Shown: positions 27,930 through 38,741, counted from the stretch's first letter. The stretch: 64,000 bases of DNA from Herpetosiphon gulosus (GCF_039545135.1 NZ_BAABRU010000007.1:1-64000); one strand, 5' to 3'. Translations and numbers: made by a program. The notes: generated from the letters alone by a model not told the origin.

Positions 27930-27975
27930 AACGCCCTTACCACGCGCTTATGCCGCAGCACAATGCGCATAACCA

Positions 27976-30900
27976 TTATTCTACAGACATAGGTTGATTG
28001 GCTGGCGCTGCATTAGGATTAACTTCATCTTCGCTGGCGTTGATTGGCAATTCGATCGTGAAGAGTGAGCCTTCACCAGGGTTGCCGCTACTAACCATCG
28101 AAAGTTTGCCGCCATGCATTTCGACAAGGTGGCGACTAATTGGCAAGCCTAAGCCCGTACCACCCGCCTTACGGGTTGTCGAATTATCGACCTGATGGAA
28201 TTCCATAAAAATCGTGTCTTGATTATCCAGCGGAATTCCAATGCCTGTATCTTGGATTTTAATCATACGGGTCGTTGGCGTTGTGTCAATGCCTATTGTC
28301 ACCGAACCTTGCTCGGTAAATTTCAAGGCATTGCCTACGATATTCAATAATACTTGGCGGATACGGAAACGGTCGGCGTAGACTGGCAATTTGAGATTTG
28401 GCTCAATATCGACCAGTAGCTCCAGATGTTTCTGAGTAGCCAACGGCCCAACAGTGCTTGCCACTTCATGCAATACTTCAACCACATCGAAGGTTTCACG
28501 GAAGAGCGTGAGCTTGCCCGATTCGATCTTAGCCATATCCAAAATGTCGTTGATTAAGTTGAGCAAGTGGCGACCGTTACGATGAATAATGCTCAAGTCA
28601 TTATGAATCAGGTCGTTGATTGGCCCGTTAATACCTTCGAGAATTACCTCGGTAAAGCCAAGGATCGAATTGAGCGGTGTGCGTAACTCATGCGACATAT
28701 TGGCCAAGAAAGCCGATTTAAGTTGGTCTAGCTCTTGCAAGCGCTGCATGGTAGCCGTTTGTTCAGCAAACAAGCGAGCATTTTGTAAGGCAATCGCAAT
28801 TTGGCTCGCCAAAGTGGTTTGAATCTTACGATCATCGTCAGTAAAAATGTTGCTTTGGTCGGATTGAACGTCAAGCACGCCGAGCAGCATCGAGCCAGCA
28901 ATCAGCGGTGTTGCCATTTCAGCGCGAGTTTCGGGCAACAGTGGGTGTGGCAAGAAGTTCGGGTTAGAACGCACATCATTTTCAATAATCGAGCGCCGTG
29001 CCCGTCCAGCTTGAGCCACCAATGATTGTTCACGATCTAATGGAATCGTGCGGCCTTCCTTGACCATTGTGCGGCCAATTTCGCCAGCACCGAAGGCCAA
29101 TTCTAAGAGTTGGCTCTCAGGGTTGTACAAGTAGATGTGGGCATGGTAGAGGCCGAAACGGTGTTTGGTGAGATCAACCACGGTTTGCAGCAATTCTTCC
29201 ACATTCAACAAACCTGCCGCCGAGGTACTAACTTGAGCCACTGTTTCCAATTCGAGTGCCCGATATTCCACTTGGCTCAAAAGTTGTTCACGTTCGCGTT
29301 GAGCATTACGCTGCTCAGTTACATCCTGAATCAGTGAAAGTACACCAGTCAGTTGTTCTTGTTCATCAAACATGGGAACCGACGTTGAATCGACTGAAAC
29401 CCGTGTACCATCAAAGCGCATCACATCGACCAATTCACGCGATGGTTTTTTAGTCGCTAAGGCTTTGAACAAACCAGTGTCATGGACATCCAATTCTTTC
29501 TCAGTGCCTTCATACAAGAACTTAGGTCGTGGCAAATCCGCTTGGTCTAAGACTGCCGCGCCCATTTGGCCGGATACCCCCAGAATCTCAATCGTCGAGC
29601 GATTGATCATCTGGCTGACACCCTTGTTATTGACCACATAGACCCCAATCGGCATGTTATCGAGAATCGCCTTGAGCAAGCGTTCTTGTTCGATTGTGGC
29701 TTGCAGCAAGCGTTCACGTTCTTGCTCGTTGATTTTGCGGTCAGTAATATCTTGCAAGAGTGCAATCCCGCTGATAACGTGGCCTTCGCTATTGAAGATT
29801 GGTGCACCGCTACTTAGCACGGTAAAGCGACGACCATCATCATGGACAATATCAAACTCAACTTGGGTACGTTCACCAGTATTCATCGCATGAAATACTG
29901 GAATCGACTTTGGATCAAATGGCGTATCCGTTCCTGGTACAAACAACGTATATGTTTCGCTATTTACATCAAGTTCATCGGGGTTGGTATCTCCAATAGG
30001 ACGACCAACAATCAATTCAGCACTCTGATTTTGAAGCTGCATTTCAAACTGGGTGTTGTAGACAATAACACCCACTGGCAGGGCTTCGAGAATCCCTTGC
30101 AATGTTCGACGTTGGCGGTCAGTTTCAACCAAGTTGCGCTCGCGTTCTTGTTCGTCACGCTTGCGGTCGGTAATGTTACGGCCAACGCTCATAATCAATT
30201 CGGGACTGCTCGTTTGATCATCCATAATTGGTAGTAATTGGAAGTCGAACCAGGTTTCTTCGCCATTGACCATAAACATCGATTCACGATTGAGGTTTTG
30301 GGCGGTGCTGAAAATAATCTCGGCATCAGCCCGTCGCGATTCGACCGTAGCAGGGGTAAGCATTTGCTCATCAAGCAAGCCAATTAGCTCAGCGGGCGTG
30401 CGATTAAAGATGCTCGCCGCAAATTCGTTGATATATTGCAAACGGTGTTCGCGGTCGAAGATAAACACCACGTCGCGCGAGGATTCAGCCAATGATCGAT
30501 AACGAGTTTCACTATCTCGCAAGGCTTGTTCTTGTTGTTTTTGGTTACTAATATCGTTGGCAATTCCCAAATAGCCAGTGACATTCCCTTGTTGATCACG
30601 CAAAGCAGTAATTGAAAGCTGGACTGGGAATCGGCGGCCATCTTGAGCAATATACGTCCATTCTTTAACCGAAGGTTGACCTTGTTTGGCCTCATACACA
30701 ATTGCATCAAATGGTTCGATTGCGTAGCCTAGTTTTGACCGCAACGCTTCAGTATGCTGCATAACTTCAGCTTGATCATGAAATGCGCCTGCGGGACTTT
30801 TGCCAACCATATCGTGCGCACTATAGCCAAGTGCAACCTCAGCACTACGGTTGAAAGAGGTAATCTGTCCATCAACCGTCGTTGAGATAATCATATAGCT

Positions 30901-33609
30901 AGCACTATCAACCATGGTCTTTTGGAAACCTAAGGATTCCTGCAAGGCTTGCTGAGCCTCAACCCGTTCGCTTACGTCTTGTTGCACCCCGATAAAGTTG
31001 ATCAACTCGCCGTTTTCATCAAAAACAGGGTTGATATCGAGTTCGTTCCAGAATAGGCTGCCATCTTTGCGATAATTGCGCAAAAGCACCCGTGTAGCGC
31101 GTTTTTCCCGCACTGCATAACGCAATTCGCGCAAGCCTTGTTGGTCAGTATCATCGCCTTGCAGGAAACGACAATTTTTGCCAAGCACTTCTTCAGGTGT
31201 ATAACCCGTAATCCGTTCGAAGGCTGGGTTGACATACACCACTGGCATATCAAACTGATGTGGATCGACAATCACAATCCCGTCGTTACTAGCGGTGATC
31301 GCCCGTTCGCGAATTCGCAAGAGTTCTTGAGTGCGAGTAATTTCTTCAAACGATTGAGCGTTTTCCAAGGCAACTGCCACTTGGGCTGCAATCGATTGGA
31401 GCAAGGTCGCATCATCGTTGGTTAGCGAATTAACTTCAGCATTTTGCACGTCCAACACACCGAGCACTTCATCGCCAAGCATAATTGGCACAGCAATTTC
31501 AGCCTTGGTTTCAGGGAGCAAGGGGTTGGCCAACCAGCCAGCTTCACGGCTCACATCAGGCACCAACACCACAGCTTTGGTGTTGGCGGCACGGCCAACC
31601 AAACCACGGCCTTGCGGAATGCGGTGATTACGCGCCAACAAGGTCCGCCCAGCTTGGCCTGTACCACCCATCATCACAAACTCATTAGTCTGTTGGTCAA
31701 CCAAATAAATGTGGGCGTGATAATAGTTAAAGGTATTTTTGAGCTGCTCAACCACTTCCAACACCAATTGATTGGGGTTCAAAATCGTTGAAAGTCGGCG
31801 GCTGACCTCGTTCGATGTTTCCAAGGCAATTGTGCGTTGTTGCAAACCTTGCAGAGTTTCTTGCAACTGATCAGACATACTATTAAAGGTGGTCGTCAGT
31901 TGGCCAATTTCGTCTTGGGAGCTAACTGGAGCACGCGTTGATAAATCGCCTTGGCGGAAACGTTCAACAAATTCCGTCAAACGCTCAATTGGATTCGTCA
32001 AAATTCGCGCTGCAAACACAGCGATCATACTAATTCCAACCAATAACGCCAACACAATCAAGGTTGTATAGCGCTCCGATTGGCGAATTGGCGCTAAGAA
32101 GGTTGCTTCGCTTTGGTGATAGAGAATCCGCCATGGCACGGTTTTGGTCGCGGTGTAGGCATAAATATCGTTACCTTCAGGGTCGGGATCGCCGGGTTTA
32201 TCCTGTTCCGCAATCGTACTCGAAATCGAAATCACTTCGCCATTAGTTTGCGGATCAAGCACAATCGCTTTGATTGCATTGATTAATTCAGGATATGGCA
32301 CAAGCAGATTTTCTGGATTAATATTCTGCAAACGCCGTTCATCTTGGAGCCGTTTAATTTCATCAGGCTGCAAATTATCGGCAATTTTATACAAGAGGGT
32401 TAATTCGCTGCCCTGAGCAATCCGCATACCATATTCATCAAGTACAATCCCAAACGAGTTTTGACCAGCACGATCATTACTCCGGGCGACCAATGATTGA
32501 ATAATACTAGCGCTATAACGAATCCGTAACACACCGATAATTTCTTGGCTTTGGGGATTACGAACGGGCGTACTGAAATAAATTGAAGGCAGGTTATCGT
32601 TACCGAAGGTTACTGGTGAGATAATGCTCTGACCAGTACGAATTGCATCTTGATAATATGAAAGCCCTGAATCATTAACTCCAACGTTGGTTGGCACAGT
32701 ATCGACCAAGACCACACCACGATTATTCAGCAAAGCGACCGAGAGTGTATCGTTATTTTCGGTGGTAACTGCACGGAACAAATTACGGGTATCGCGATCT
32801 TGGTCGGGAACCAAGGTATTTTGTTCGGCAGCCAACAAATATTCGCTTAATTCAGGAATGCGCGAGAGTGCGCTAACCCGGTTAATATTCCGATTAACAA
32901 AATCATCAATTTCATTGGCAATATTCGTAGCATTAACCAAAATCAAGCTATTGGCCTGATTTGTCAGCGAATCACGGGTTGAGCGCAACGTAATAAACGA
33001 GATAATCGCAATTGGTAGGGTTGTTACCAACACAAACGAGATCAGAATTTTGTTGCGAATCGAGAGTGTACCAAATTCACGAAACACAAAGAAAAGCAAA
33101 ATGGCAATTGCAGCAATGCTCATCAAAGGCATGTAAATTTCTTGGCTGCCAGAAACTCGCACTTCTTGAATATTCAAGAAGGTTTTGAGCAAGGTGGCAA
33201 TCACGCCAAGGCTAATCGTGCCTAAGATAACTGGGAAAATATGGCGTTCAGGCAGGGTTTGGATCGAAATAACCAGCACAAAGAACACATTCAGAATCGA
33301 GAGCATAAAGCCAAACTCAGCAATAAAGAGTTGGCTCGGAAAGGTAGCAACAGCAATTGAGACGATTAAACTGTAAGCACCTGCAATCAACCAGCCTTTT
33401 TTGGCCGAAATAGTAGCGCATAAGCCACCAATCGCTGCCACAACAATGCTGATGACGCTCATGTAGTTTTGCCACGATGGCAAGCGCAAAGCTTCTAGGC
33501 CATAGGGCACGGCCATGATTACACCAATAATCATGGTAAAAATCCCAAAGCGCAAAATACGCTTGAGCCGAATGCTATTCAATGCGGTATCAGTCAGTCC
33601 ACTAGCCAT
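27976..33609 (-). CDS. Membrane sensor histidine kinase with LOV, PAS and GAF domains
   Basis: The 1877-residue kinase begins with about seven membrane helices (20-209), an extracytoplasmic Cache-like region (210-514), another helix (515-535) and HAMP (536-588). Then come GAF (605-750), a LOV domain (770-882), four further PAS-like domains (about 895-1432), a second GAF (1455-1610), HisKA with H1640 in ANMSHELRTPL, and HATPase_c (DTGIGIP, GTGLGLP). The LOV signature GKNCRFLQG places the flavin-reactive cysteine at C813. The NYRKDGSLFWNEL and IGVQQDVS segments supply the usual flavin-contact residues. It therefore probably senses blue light as well as external and cytoplasmic signals. It is the first gene of an operon with the PLP-receiver fusion and a free receiver, its likely phosphotransfer targets. 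Confidence 0.92.
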   Translation of the reverse strand: MASGLTDTALNSIRLKRILRFGIFTMIIGVIMAVPYGLEALRLPSWQNYMSVISIVVAAIGGLCATISAKKGWLIAGAYSLIVSIAVATFPSQLFIAEFGFMLSILNVFFVLVISIQTLPERHIFPVILGTISLGVIATLLKTFLNIQEVRVSGSQEIYMPLMSIAAIAILLFFVFREFGTLSIRNKILISFVLVTTLPIAIISFITLRSTRDSLTNQANSLILVNATNIANEIDDFVNRNINRVSALSRIPELSEYLLAAEQNTLVPDQDRDTRNLFRAVTTENNDTLSVALLNNRGVVLVDTVPTNVGVNDSGLSYYQDAIRTGQSIISPVTFGNDNLPSIYFSTPVRNPQSQEIIGVLRIRYSASIIQSLVARSNDRAGQNSFGIVLDEYGMRIAQGSELTLLYKIADNLQPDEIKRLQDERRLQNINPENLLVPYPELINAIKAIVLDPQTNGEVISISSTIAEQDKPGDPDPEGNDIYAYTATKTVPWRILYHQSEATFLAPIRQSERYTTLIVLALLVGISMIAVFAARILTNPIERLTEFVERFRQGDLSTRAPVSSQDEIGQLTTTFNSMSDQLQETLQGLQQRTIALETSNEVSRRLSTILNPNQLVLEVVEQLKNTFNYYHAHIYLVDQQTNEFVMMGGTGQAGRTLLARNHRIPQGRGLVGRAANTKAVVLVPDVSREAGWLANPLLPETKAEIAVPIMLGDEVLGVLDVQNAEVNSLTNDDATLLQSIAAQVAVALENAQSFEEITRTQELLRIRERAITASNDGIVIVDPHQFDMPVVYVNPAFERITGYTPEEVLGKNCRFLQGDDTDQQGLRELRYAVREKRATRVLLRNYRKDGSLFWNELDINPVFDENGELINFIGVQQDVSERVEAQQALQESLGFQKTMVDSASYMIISTTVDGQITSFNRSAEVALGYSAHDMVGKSPAGAFHDQAEVMQHTEALRSKLGYAIEPFDAIVYEAKQGQPSVKEWTYIAQDGRRFPVQLSITALRDQQGNVTGYLGIANDISNQKQQEQALRDSETRYRSLAESSRDVVFIFDREHRLQYINEFAASIFNRTPAELIGLLDEQMLTPATVESRRADAEIIFSTAQNLNRESMFMVNGEETWFDFQLLPIMDDQTSSPELIMSVGRNITDRKRDEQERERNLVETDRQRRTLQGILEALPVGVIVYNTQFEMQLQNQSAELIVGRPIGDTNPDELDVNSETYTLFVPGTDTPFDPKSIPVFHAMNTGERTQVEFDIVHDDGRRFTVLSSGAPIFNSEGHVISGIALLQDITDRKINEQERERLLQATIEQERLLKAILDNMPIGVYVVNNKGVSQMINRSTIEILGVSGQMGAAVLDQADLPRPKFLYEGTEKELDVHDTGLFKALATKKPSRELVDVMRFDGTRVSVDSTSVPMFDEQEQLTGVLSLIQDVTEQRNAQREREQLLSQVEYRALELETVAQVSTSAAGLLNVEELLQTVVDLTKHRFGLYHAHIYLYNPESQLLELAFGAGEIGRTMVKEGRTIPLDREQSLVAQAGRARRSIIENDVRSNPNFLPHPLLPETRAEMATPLIAGSMLLGVLDVQSDQSNIFTDDDRKIQTTLASQIAIALQNARLFAEQTATMQRLQELDQLKSAFLANMSHELRTPLNSILGFTEVILEGINGPINDLIHNDLSIIHRNGRHLLNLINDILDMAKIESGKLTLFRETFDVVEVLHEVASTVGPLATQKHLELLVDIEPNLKLPVYADRFRIRQVLLNIVGNALKFTEQGSVTIGIDTTPTTRMIKIQDTGIGIPLDNQDTIFMEFHQVDNSTTRKAGGTGLGLPISRHLVEMHGGKLSMVSSGNPGEGSLFTIELPINASEDEVNPNAAPANQPMSVE

Positions 33610-33774
33610 AACCCTACCTCGTATACTGTGCCAAAAGTTACTTTTGTGCTGTGTTGATTCAGGCCAACGTACCAGCGTTGTTCAAGGTTAACCAACATTA
33701 GAACAACTGCGCTTTGTGATTATACCTATTTCCTCCCCAAACTGACTGCTATTGTGATTTGTCCTTAGTCCCGT

Positions 33775-34680
33775 TTATGATGCGGATTGGGGGGGATTTT
33801 TATTGACCCGTTCGTTGGCTACAAGGTTTAAAAGCATTTCGATGCGCTGGAAGGCTTCAATATAGCCATGCTGTTCATAGGCTGCCAAGTGTGGGTCATC
33901 GCAGCGAATATTCTCGGCTTGGGTATCCAATCGGCTATGGCGTTGATGAACATGGGCCAGTAGCGCTGAGCCAACCGCATTGGGATCGCCAACCTCGGTA
34001 TGCAAGCGAATATGCGAGAGCACCAAGGGTTGGCGACGAAAAATGCACCAACCACGGCCACCATCAGGCAAATTGACCCGACATCCTTCGACCATGGCCA
34101 TGTGATCATATGAATCAGCTTGGTTTGTCCATGGTACGCCCCGAGGTTGTTGGCGCACAAGTCGTTGTAATTGCGACCAATCGAGCCATTCGATTGAGCC
34201 AACAGCAGGCTGTTTAACTGGGCCTGGCGGTCGCCGCATCACCAAAAGCTGGTTGGTTTCCTCAAAGCCCAGCGCCAAAAACAGCTTATGCGCGGGAGTA
34301 TTATTCAAAATAACTTCAAGCTGGACATATTTGAGCCAATGTTGGCGGGCGGCTTCAACCATGGCGACCATTAACGCGCGGCCAATTCCACCTTTACGTC
34401 GATTGGGCAACACCCCCAAACGAGTGACCCACGCATGATCGCGGCGCACGCCCAACATCGCGAGGCCTAAAATGTCGCCATCGGCCTTGGCGACAAACGA
34501 AGCATCCAAATTAACATCATATAACCGAATATATTCAGCGAGCCGTTGGCTATTCATTGGCATTGGCACAATATAATCGATCCGAGTTTGGTTATAAATT
34601 GCGACCAATTCATCAATGGTAAAGCTGGCTGCTGGCGTAAGCTCTATGGCCGAACCATCGTGAAAACCATCTGTAGTCAT
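33775..34680 (-). CDS. Tandem GNAT-family acetyltransferase
   Basis: About 301 residues. The first GNAT domain is clear: VTRLGVLPNRRKGGIGRALM contains the acetyl-CoA pyrophosphate loop (Q/RxxGxG/A type), followed by VQLEVILNNTPAHKLFLALGFEE. The second half repeats the fold in degenerate form, ending with YEQHGYIEAFQRIEML and lacking a good loop. The substrate is unknown. ATG 34680 is preferred over 34686 because AAGGA then has suitable spacing. The gene follows a lone receiver by 30 bp on the same strand, perhaps in one transcript. Confidence 0.8.
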   Translation of the reverse strand: MTTDGFHDGSAIELTPAASFTIDELVAIYNQTRIDYIVPMPMNSQRLAEYIRLYDVNLDASFVAKADGDILGLAMLGVRRDHAWVTRLGVLPNRRKGGIGRALMVAMVEAARQHWLKYVQLEVILNNTPAHKLFLALGFEETNQLLVMRRPPGPVKQPAVGSIEWLDWSQLQRLVRQQPRGVPWTNQADSYDHMAMVEGCRVNLPDGGRGWCIFRRQPLVLSHIRLHTEVGDPNAVGSALLAHVHQRHSRLDTQAENIRCDDPHLAAYEQHGYIEAFQRIEMLLNLVANERVNKNPPQSAS

Positions 34681-34710
34681 ATACATCCTTGATATATGGT
34701 GCTAAGCCTT

Positions 34711-35073
34711 TTAGGAAAGGTAACTGGCAATCGCTTGAGCAAAATCGATCACTGATAAAGGTTTGCGAATAAAGCCATTGCACCCATAGGCACGAACCAT
34801 TTGGCGGGCGGTTTCTTCGGGCCAAGCGGTAAAAACCACAATCGGGATGTTTTGAGTCTCGGGTGTACCACGTAACACTCCGGCCACGGTTTGGCCATCG
34901 GCATCAGGCAGCCCCAAATCAAGCAAAATCAGGTCGGGATGTTGTTCGAGGGCCATATCCAGCCCACTGGCAGCATCAGCCGCCTCAAGCACCGAATAGC
35001 CATAGGCATTCAGCACCCGACGGGCCAAAGCTGCATTATCGGGAATATCTTCAATCACTAAAATCGTCGGCAT
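34711..35073 (-). CDS. Single-domain response regulator
   Basis: The 120-residue receiver has VIEDIPDN, phospho-acceptor LILLDLGLPDADG, threonine in VVFTAW and lysine in FIRKPLS. It has no output domain. It may share a transcript with the GNAT gene 30 bp downstream. The cognate kinase is not adjacent. Confidence 0.9.
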   Translation of the reverse strand: MPTILVIEDIPDNAALARRVLNAYGYSVLEAADAASGLDMALEQHPDLILLDLGLPDADGQTVAGVLRGTPETQNIPIVVFTAWPEETARQMVRAYGCNGFIRKPLSVIDFAQAIASYLS

Positions 35074-35226
35074 ATATACCTCTATTCTTGATCATACCGT
35101 CGTCTATTGTAACGGCTTTGGTAGATCGTGCCTAGACCTTTTGCTGACGAGATCTTAACAATTTGTCCCAAATTGGCGTTATAGTTCGATCTTGGTTGGT
35201 GCGATACCGTTATTGTAGCATAGCAC

Positions 35227-38200
35227 TTAGGCTTTTTCAGTAGCCAATTCTTGCATAATCGCAGGCAGTACTTGCTCAAATGGCGTTGTCGGGCGCTGGC
35301 TCATAATCAGCCATTGGGTCTCGCCCAAAATTTGAATTAGCTTGGGTTTGAGTTTATCAATTGCAGCATGAATTTCACTATCAATTGCTTCATGATGCAG
35401 CACAATCTGAATCAAGTGAGCGCTGGCATCAGCTTGATTGGTCGCCAAACGCCATTCAGCCAAAGCCACCAAACTATGCAAACAGACTAAAGTCATGTGT
35501 TTGGCATAACCCAAGCTCAACGCTTGATGCAAATAATGGCGGGCTTCATCCCAAGCTTGTTCTACAATCGCTAAACCACCCAAATTGAGTTGATTGACGG
35601 CGATGCCAAAATCGTGGCCTTGCTCGATTGAAATTGCTAAACCATCGCGATAAGCTTCACGGGCAACTTGATAATCGCCCCGCGCAAACGCCACCACGCC
35701 AACATTACTAACCCCGCTAATAATTCCGCTGGGATAATTGGCCTTGCGTGCTCGGGCTACGCTGGCTAGAAAATGTTGTTGGGCAGTGTAGAGGTCACCT
35801 TGGACATAGGCAATGTTGCCAAATTGGCGCAGCACATCGGCTTCACCAACCCCATCACCAATTTGTTGCGCGGTTACCAATGCCGCATCCAAATTGGTCA
35901 AGGCCATACTATGGTCGCCCAACCGCCAGCGGGCTTGGCTCAGATTAAATTGCATGCGCACAATTTGTTGCTGCGCGGCAAAATCATCATCAATTGCCAG
36001 CAAATGCAAGGCTCGCTCGAAAAACGGAATCGCCTCGCGATAGCTACAGCGCACAAGGGTTTGCTCACCCGCCCGCCGCAAGGCATCGATCGCAGGCTGA
36101 CGGCTTTCCGGCTCATCAGGATCGATTGCATGGCTCCAGTGATGGGCCAAAAGGCTGCTGCCTGCCTCAACCAAATGCGGATGTTCGCGAGTATACCATT
36201 CGGCAATTGCCCGATGTAAGGCCCGCCGTTGGCCAAACAACAACAACGAATAAGCCACATCATGAATAATTGCCTGACTAAATTGATAGCCCTCGGCAGC
36301 CTCGTGAATAAAACCCTGTTGCAGCAACAACTCAAGGTGCGCTGGAATCTGCTCACGCTCATGGGCTACTGGATAAATCGCATCAAGCACCGCCAAACTA
36401 AAATCATGGCCGATGACGCTGGCGATTTTGAGGGTTAATTGAGGTTGCGGCGGCAGTTGATCGATACGGCTGACCAGCACGCCCTGAATTGTACTTGGGA
36501 GATTGAGTTTTTCCAGTTGGCTAAATTGATCGAGCTTGCAAACCCCATTGTTGACTCGAATCATACCAGCATTGCGCAAGGCTTGGGCTAGCTCGATGCT
36601 CCACAACGGGTGGCCTGCTGAACGCTGATTGATAAACAAGGCCACGCTTGGCGGAATCGCCTGTACGCCCAACGATTGAGCAACCACCGCGATACACGCC
36701 ACCGGATCAAGTGCTTGCAGATGGATGGTTTGCTGGGGCTCAAGACATGCTACAGTGGCTGGCGCAGTCGTGATCAGAATAATGTCGCCATGCTGTTGCA
36801 ATAACAATTCAAGCGTCGCCAAGGCCAACGAATCGAACCACTGCAAATTATCAATGCATAAGACCAACGGGCGTTGGGCATGCAGTTGATACAAGGCATG
36901 GCCAATTAATTCATGGATGATTTGAACCTGCTGAGCGTGATCAGTCGCATTGGCTTCAGCGCGACCTGGTAATTCTAAAACATCGTGCAACAGTTGCACC
37001 GATTTAGCTAGATGTTCAGGCAATTGCAAACGCTGAATAATTAATTGATAGCATTGAGCCGCTTGATTGGGCCATTGCTCAACCGCCAAACAAGCCTCAA
37101 GCAACAAACGCCAGCCTGGATACTGCGCCGATTGACGCAGGCTGCTGCTGGTAATCAACATAGCTTGGCGTTCGTAATGCTGGGCAATTTCAACAGCCTC
37201 ATACAACAAAGCCGATTTGCCCATGCCGCTATCGCCAGTTATCGCCACATGTTGAATGGTTGACTGAGTTTGGCTAAATAAAGCCTCAATTTGCCCACGC
37301 TCGCGCCGCCGCCCGATCAAGCGTCGAGGCCGAATTTGGTCGGGGCTGTGGTTGGTTTGTTGTGGGCGATAGATTGTAATTGGCTGGCTTTTGCCTTTAA
37401 TCGTAATTGGCGGAAGTACTTGAAAGCGCACATGCTGTTGGCTAGCTTGGGCGGTGGTTTGATCGCAGAGAATTGGCGCAAGATTGGCTTCCATCAAACG
37501 CGCAGCGCGATTGACGACATCACCAATCATGGTAAATTCGCGGCGCTGGCTATTGCCAATCTCGCCGCAAAAGGCTGGACCAGTGGCAATGCCAATCGTG
37601 TGAGTTAAGCTGAGTTTGCTCAATGCGGCTGAGGCTTCTAAAGCCGAGCGCACCGCCCGTTCAGCATCATCGCGATGCGAGAGCGGCGGTAAACCAAAGG
37701 CCGCCAGCAAACTTACACCTTTATCATCAACCGACAGTTTGTCGATGCTACCTTCGTAGCGAAAAATCACGGTTTGCAAGGCACTGACTGCGGCTTGCAC
37801 TTGCTCTAACGTGGTAAAAAAGCTCAAAGCTGGCACGTTAATAAACATCACGCTCAAATGGCGTAATTCGGCCAGCCATTCGTGCAAACCGGCATTAATG
37901 CGGGCAATCACCGCCGTGGGCATAAACGGGGTCAGTTGTTCCGTGGGATAATCAGGTATAGTTTGATTAATTGTTGGCAAGGGCAAATTTTCGGCCATCG
38001 CAGTTAGGCGAAAAGCCTGAGCACGTAAATCTTCGCCCAGTCCATATTTGCGAATCAACGAACGCGCTTCGGGCGAAATGATCACTTGGCCAGCAAAGCT
38101 TTGCGAGCCAAGCAAATGCACTTGTAACAGCGCCTCGCCTGTAATCAATTGCTCCCAATGATTGTTCACACCGCCCACGATAAAACTTGAAATCGAGCCA

Positions 38201-38619
38201 GCCCCAATTTGCACCCGAATCGCCAAACGCTCAGATTCACTAGGATTGTTAAAGCTTGCTTGAATCGCTAGGCCACATTGAGCTGCAAGCTGGGTATTTT
38301 GGGTTAATTGATCAAGATCGTCAGCCATCCAAATTGCAATTAATGCATCGCCAGCAAACTTCACCACATCGCCGCCGTGGGCAATCACCGTGTCGATTAG
38401 TTGACTAAATGAGTCGTTGAGCACATCGGAAATATATTCGAGGATTGTGGTTTGATCGTAGGCAAATTGCTCGCTGAGACGACTAAAACCAGAAAAATCG
38501 GCAAACAAAACCGTTGCCAATTGATCTTCGGCTAGCGGCTGGCGCGGTTGATGCTCTTCGATAAGCCGTTGTAGGACATAGCGTGGCAGAAAGCTGCTGA
38601 TCTGAGGGTTGGCGGCCAT
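35227..38619 (-). CDS. Adenylyl cyclase-STAND ATPase-TPR protein (soluble-adenylyl-cyclase-like)
   Basis: The 1130-residue protein has two class III cyclase domains. The first (about 33-190) carries the metal aspartates D41 (FADFSGF) and D91 and the base-selecting lysine K87 (VVKFAGDA), which fits ATP. The second (about 250-410) lacks the metal aspartates but supplies D367, N370 and R374 in MIGDVVNRAARL. One intact heterodimeric site should therefore form, the layout of mammalian soluble adenylyl cyclase. An AAA/STAND ATPase follows (Walker A GDSGMGKSA, 462-469; VLCIDNLQW), then about 300 residues of TPR-like repeats. Cytoplasmic cAMP synthesis controlled by ligand or protein binding is expected. 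Confidence 0.88.
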   Translation of the reverse strand: MAANPQISSFLPRYVLQRLIEEHQPRQPLAEDQLATVLFADFSGFSRLSEQFAYDQTTILEYISDVLNDSFSQLIDTVIAHGGDVVKFAGDALIAIWMADDLDQLTQNTQLAAQCGLAIQASFNNPSESERLAIRVQIGAGSISSFIVGGVNNHWEQLITGEALLQVHLLGSQSFAGQVIISPEARSLIRKYGLGEDLRAQAFRLTAMAENLPLPTINQTIPDYPTEQLTPFMPTAVIARINAGLHEWLAELRHLSVMFINVPALSFFTTLEQVQAAVSALQTVIFRYEGSIDKLSVDDKGVSLLAAFGLPPLSHRDDAERAVRSALEASAALSKLSLTHTIGIATGPAFCGEIGNSQRREFTMIGDVVNRAARLMEANLAPILCDQTTAQASQQHVRFQVLPPITIKGKSQPITIYRPQQTNHSPDQIRPRRLIGRRRERGQIEALFSQTQSTIQHVAITGDSGMGKSALLYEAVEIAQHYERQAMLITSSSLRQSAQYPGWRLLLEACLAVEQWPNQAAQCYQLIIQRLQLPEHLAKSVQLLHDVLELPGRAEANATDHAQQVQIIHELIGHALYQLHAQRPLVLCIDNLQWFDSLALATLELLLQQHGDIILITTAPATVACLEPQQTIHLQALDPVACIAVVAQSLGVQAIPPSVALFINQRSAGHPLWSIELAQALRNAGMIRVNNGVCKLDQFSQLEKLNLPSTIQGVLVSRIDQLPPQPQLTLKIASVIGHDFSLAVLDAIYPVAHEREQIPAHLELLLQQGFIHEAAEGYQFSQAIIHDVAYSLLLFGQRRALHRAIAEWYTREHPHLVEAGSSLLAHHWSHAIDPDEPESRQPAIDALRRAGEQTLVRCSYREAIPFFERALHLLAIDDDFAAQQQIVRMQFNLSQARWRLGDHSMALTNLDAALVTAQQIGDGVGEADVLRQFGNIAYVQGDLYTAQQHFLASVARARKANYPSGIISGVSNVGVVAFARGDYQVAREAYRDGLAISIEQGHDFGIAVNQLNLGGLAIVEQAWDEARHYLHQALSLGYAKHMTLVCLHSLVALAEWRLATNQADASAHLIQIVLHHEAIDSEIHAAIDKLKPKLIQILGETQWLIMSQRPTTPFEQVLPAIMQELATEKA

Positions 38620-38741
38620 GCAGGTGCGTCCTTTATCAAACGATCAAGCATACGCAGAAATTCTGAACATGAATACATCCATCCTAGCGGCAGTAGAGTA
38701 GGATCGCAAGAGACGATTTTACTATTTCAGGGGTGAACTTT

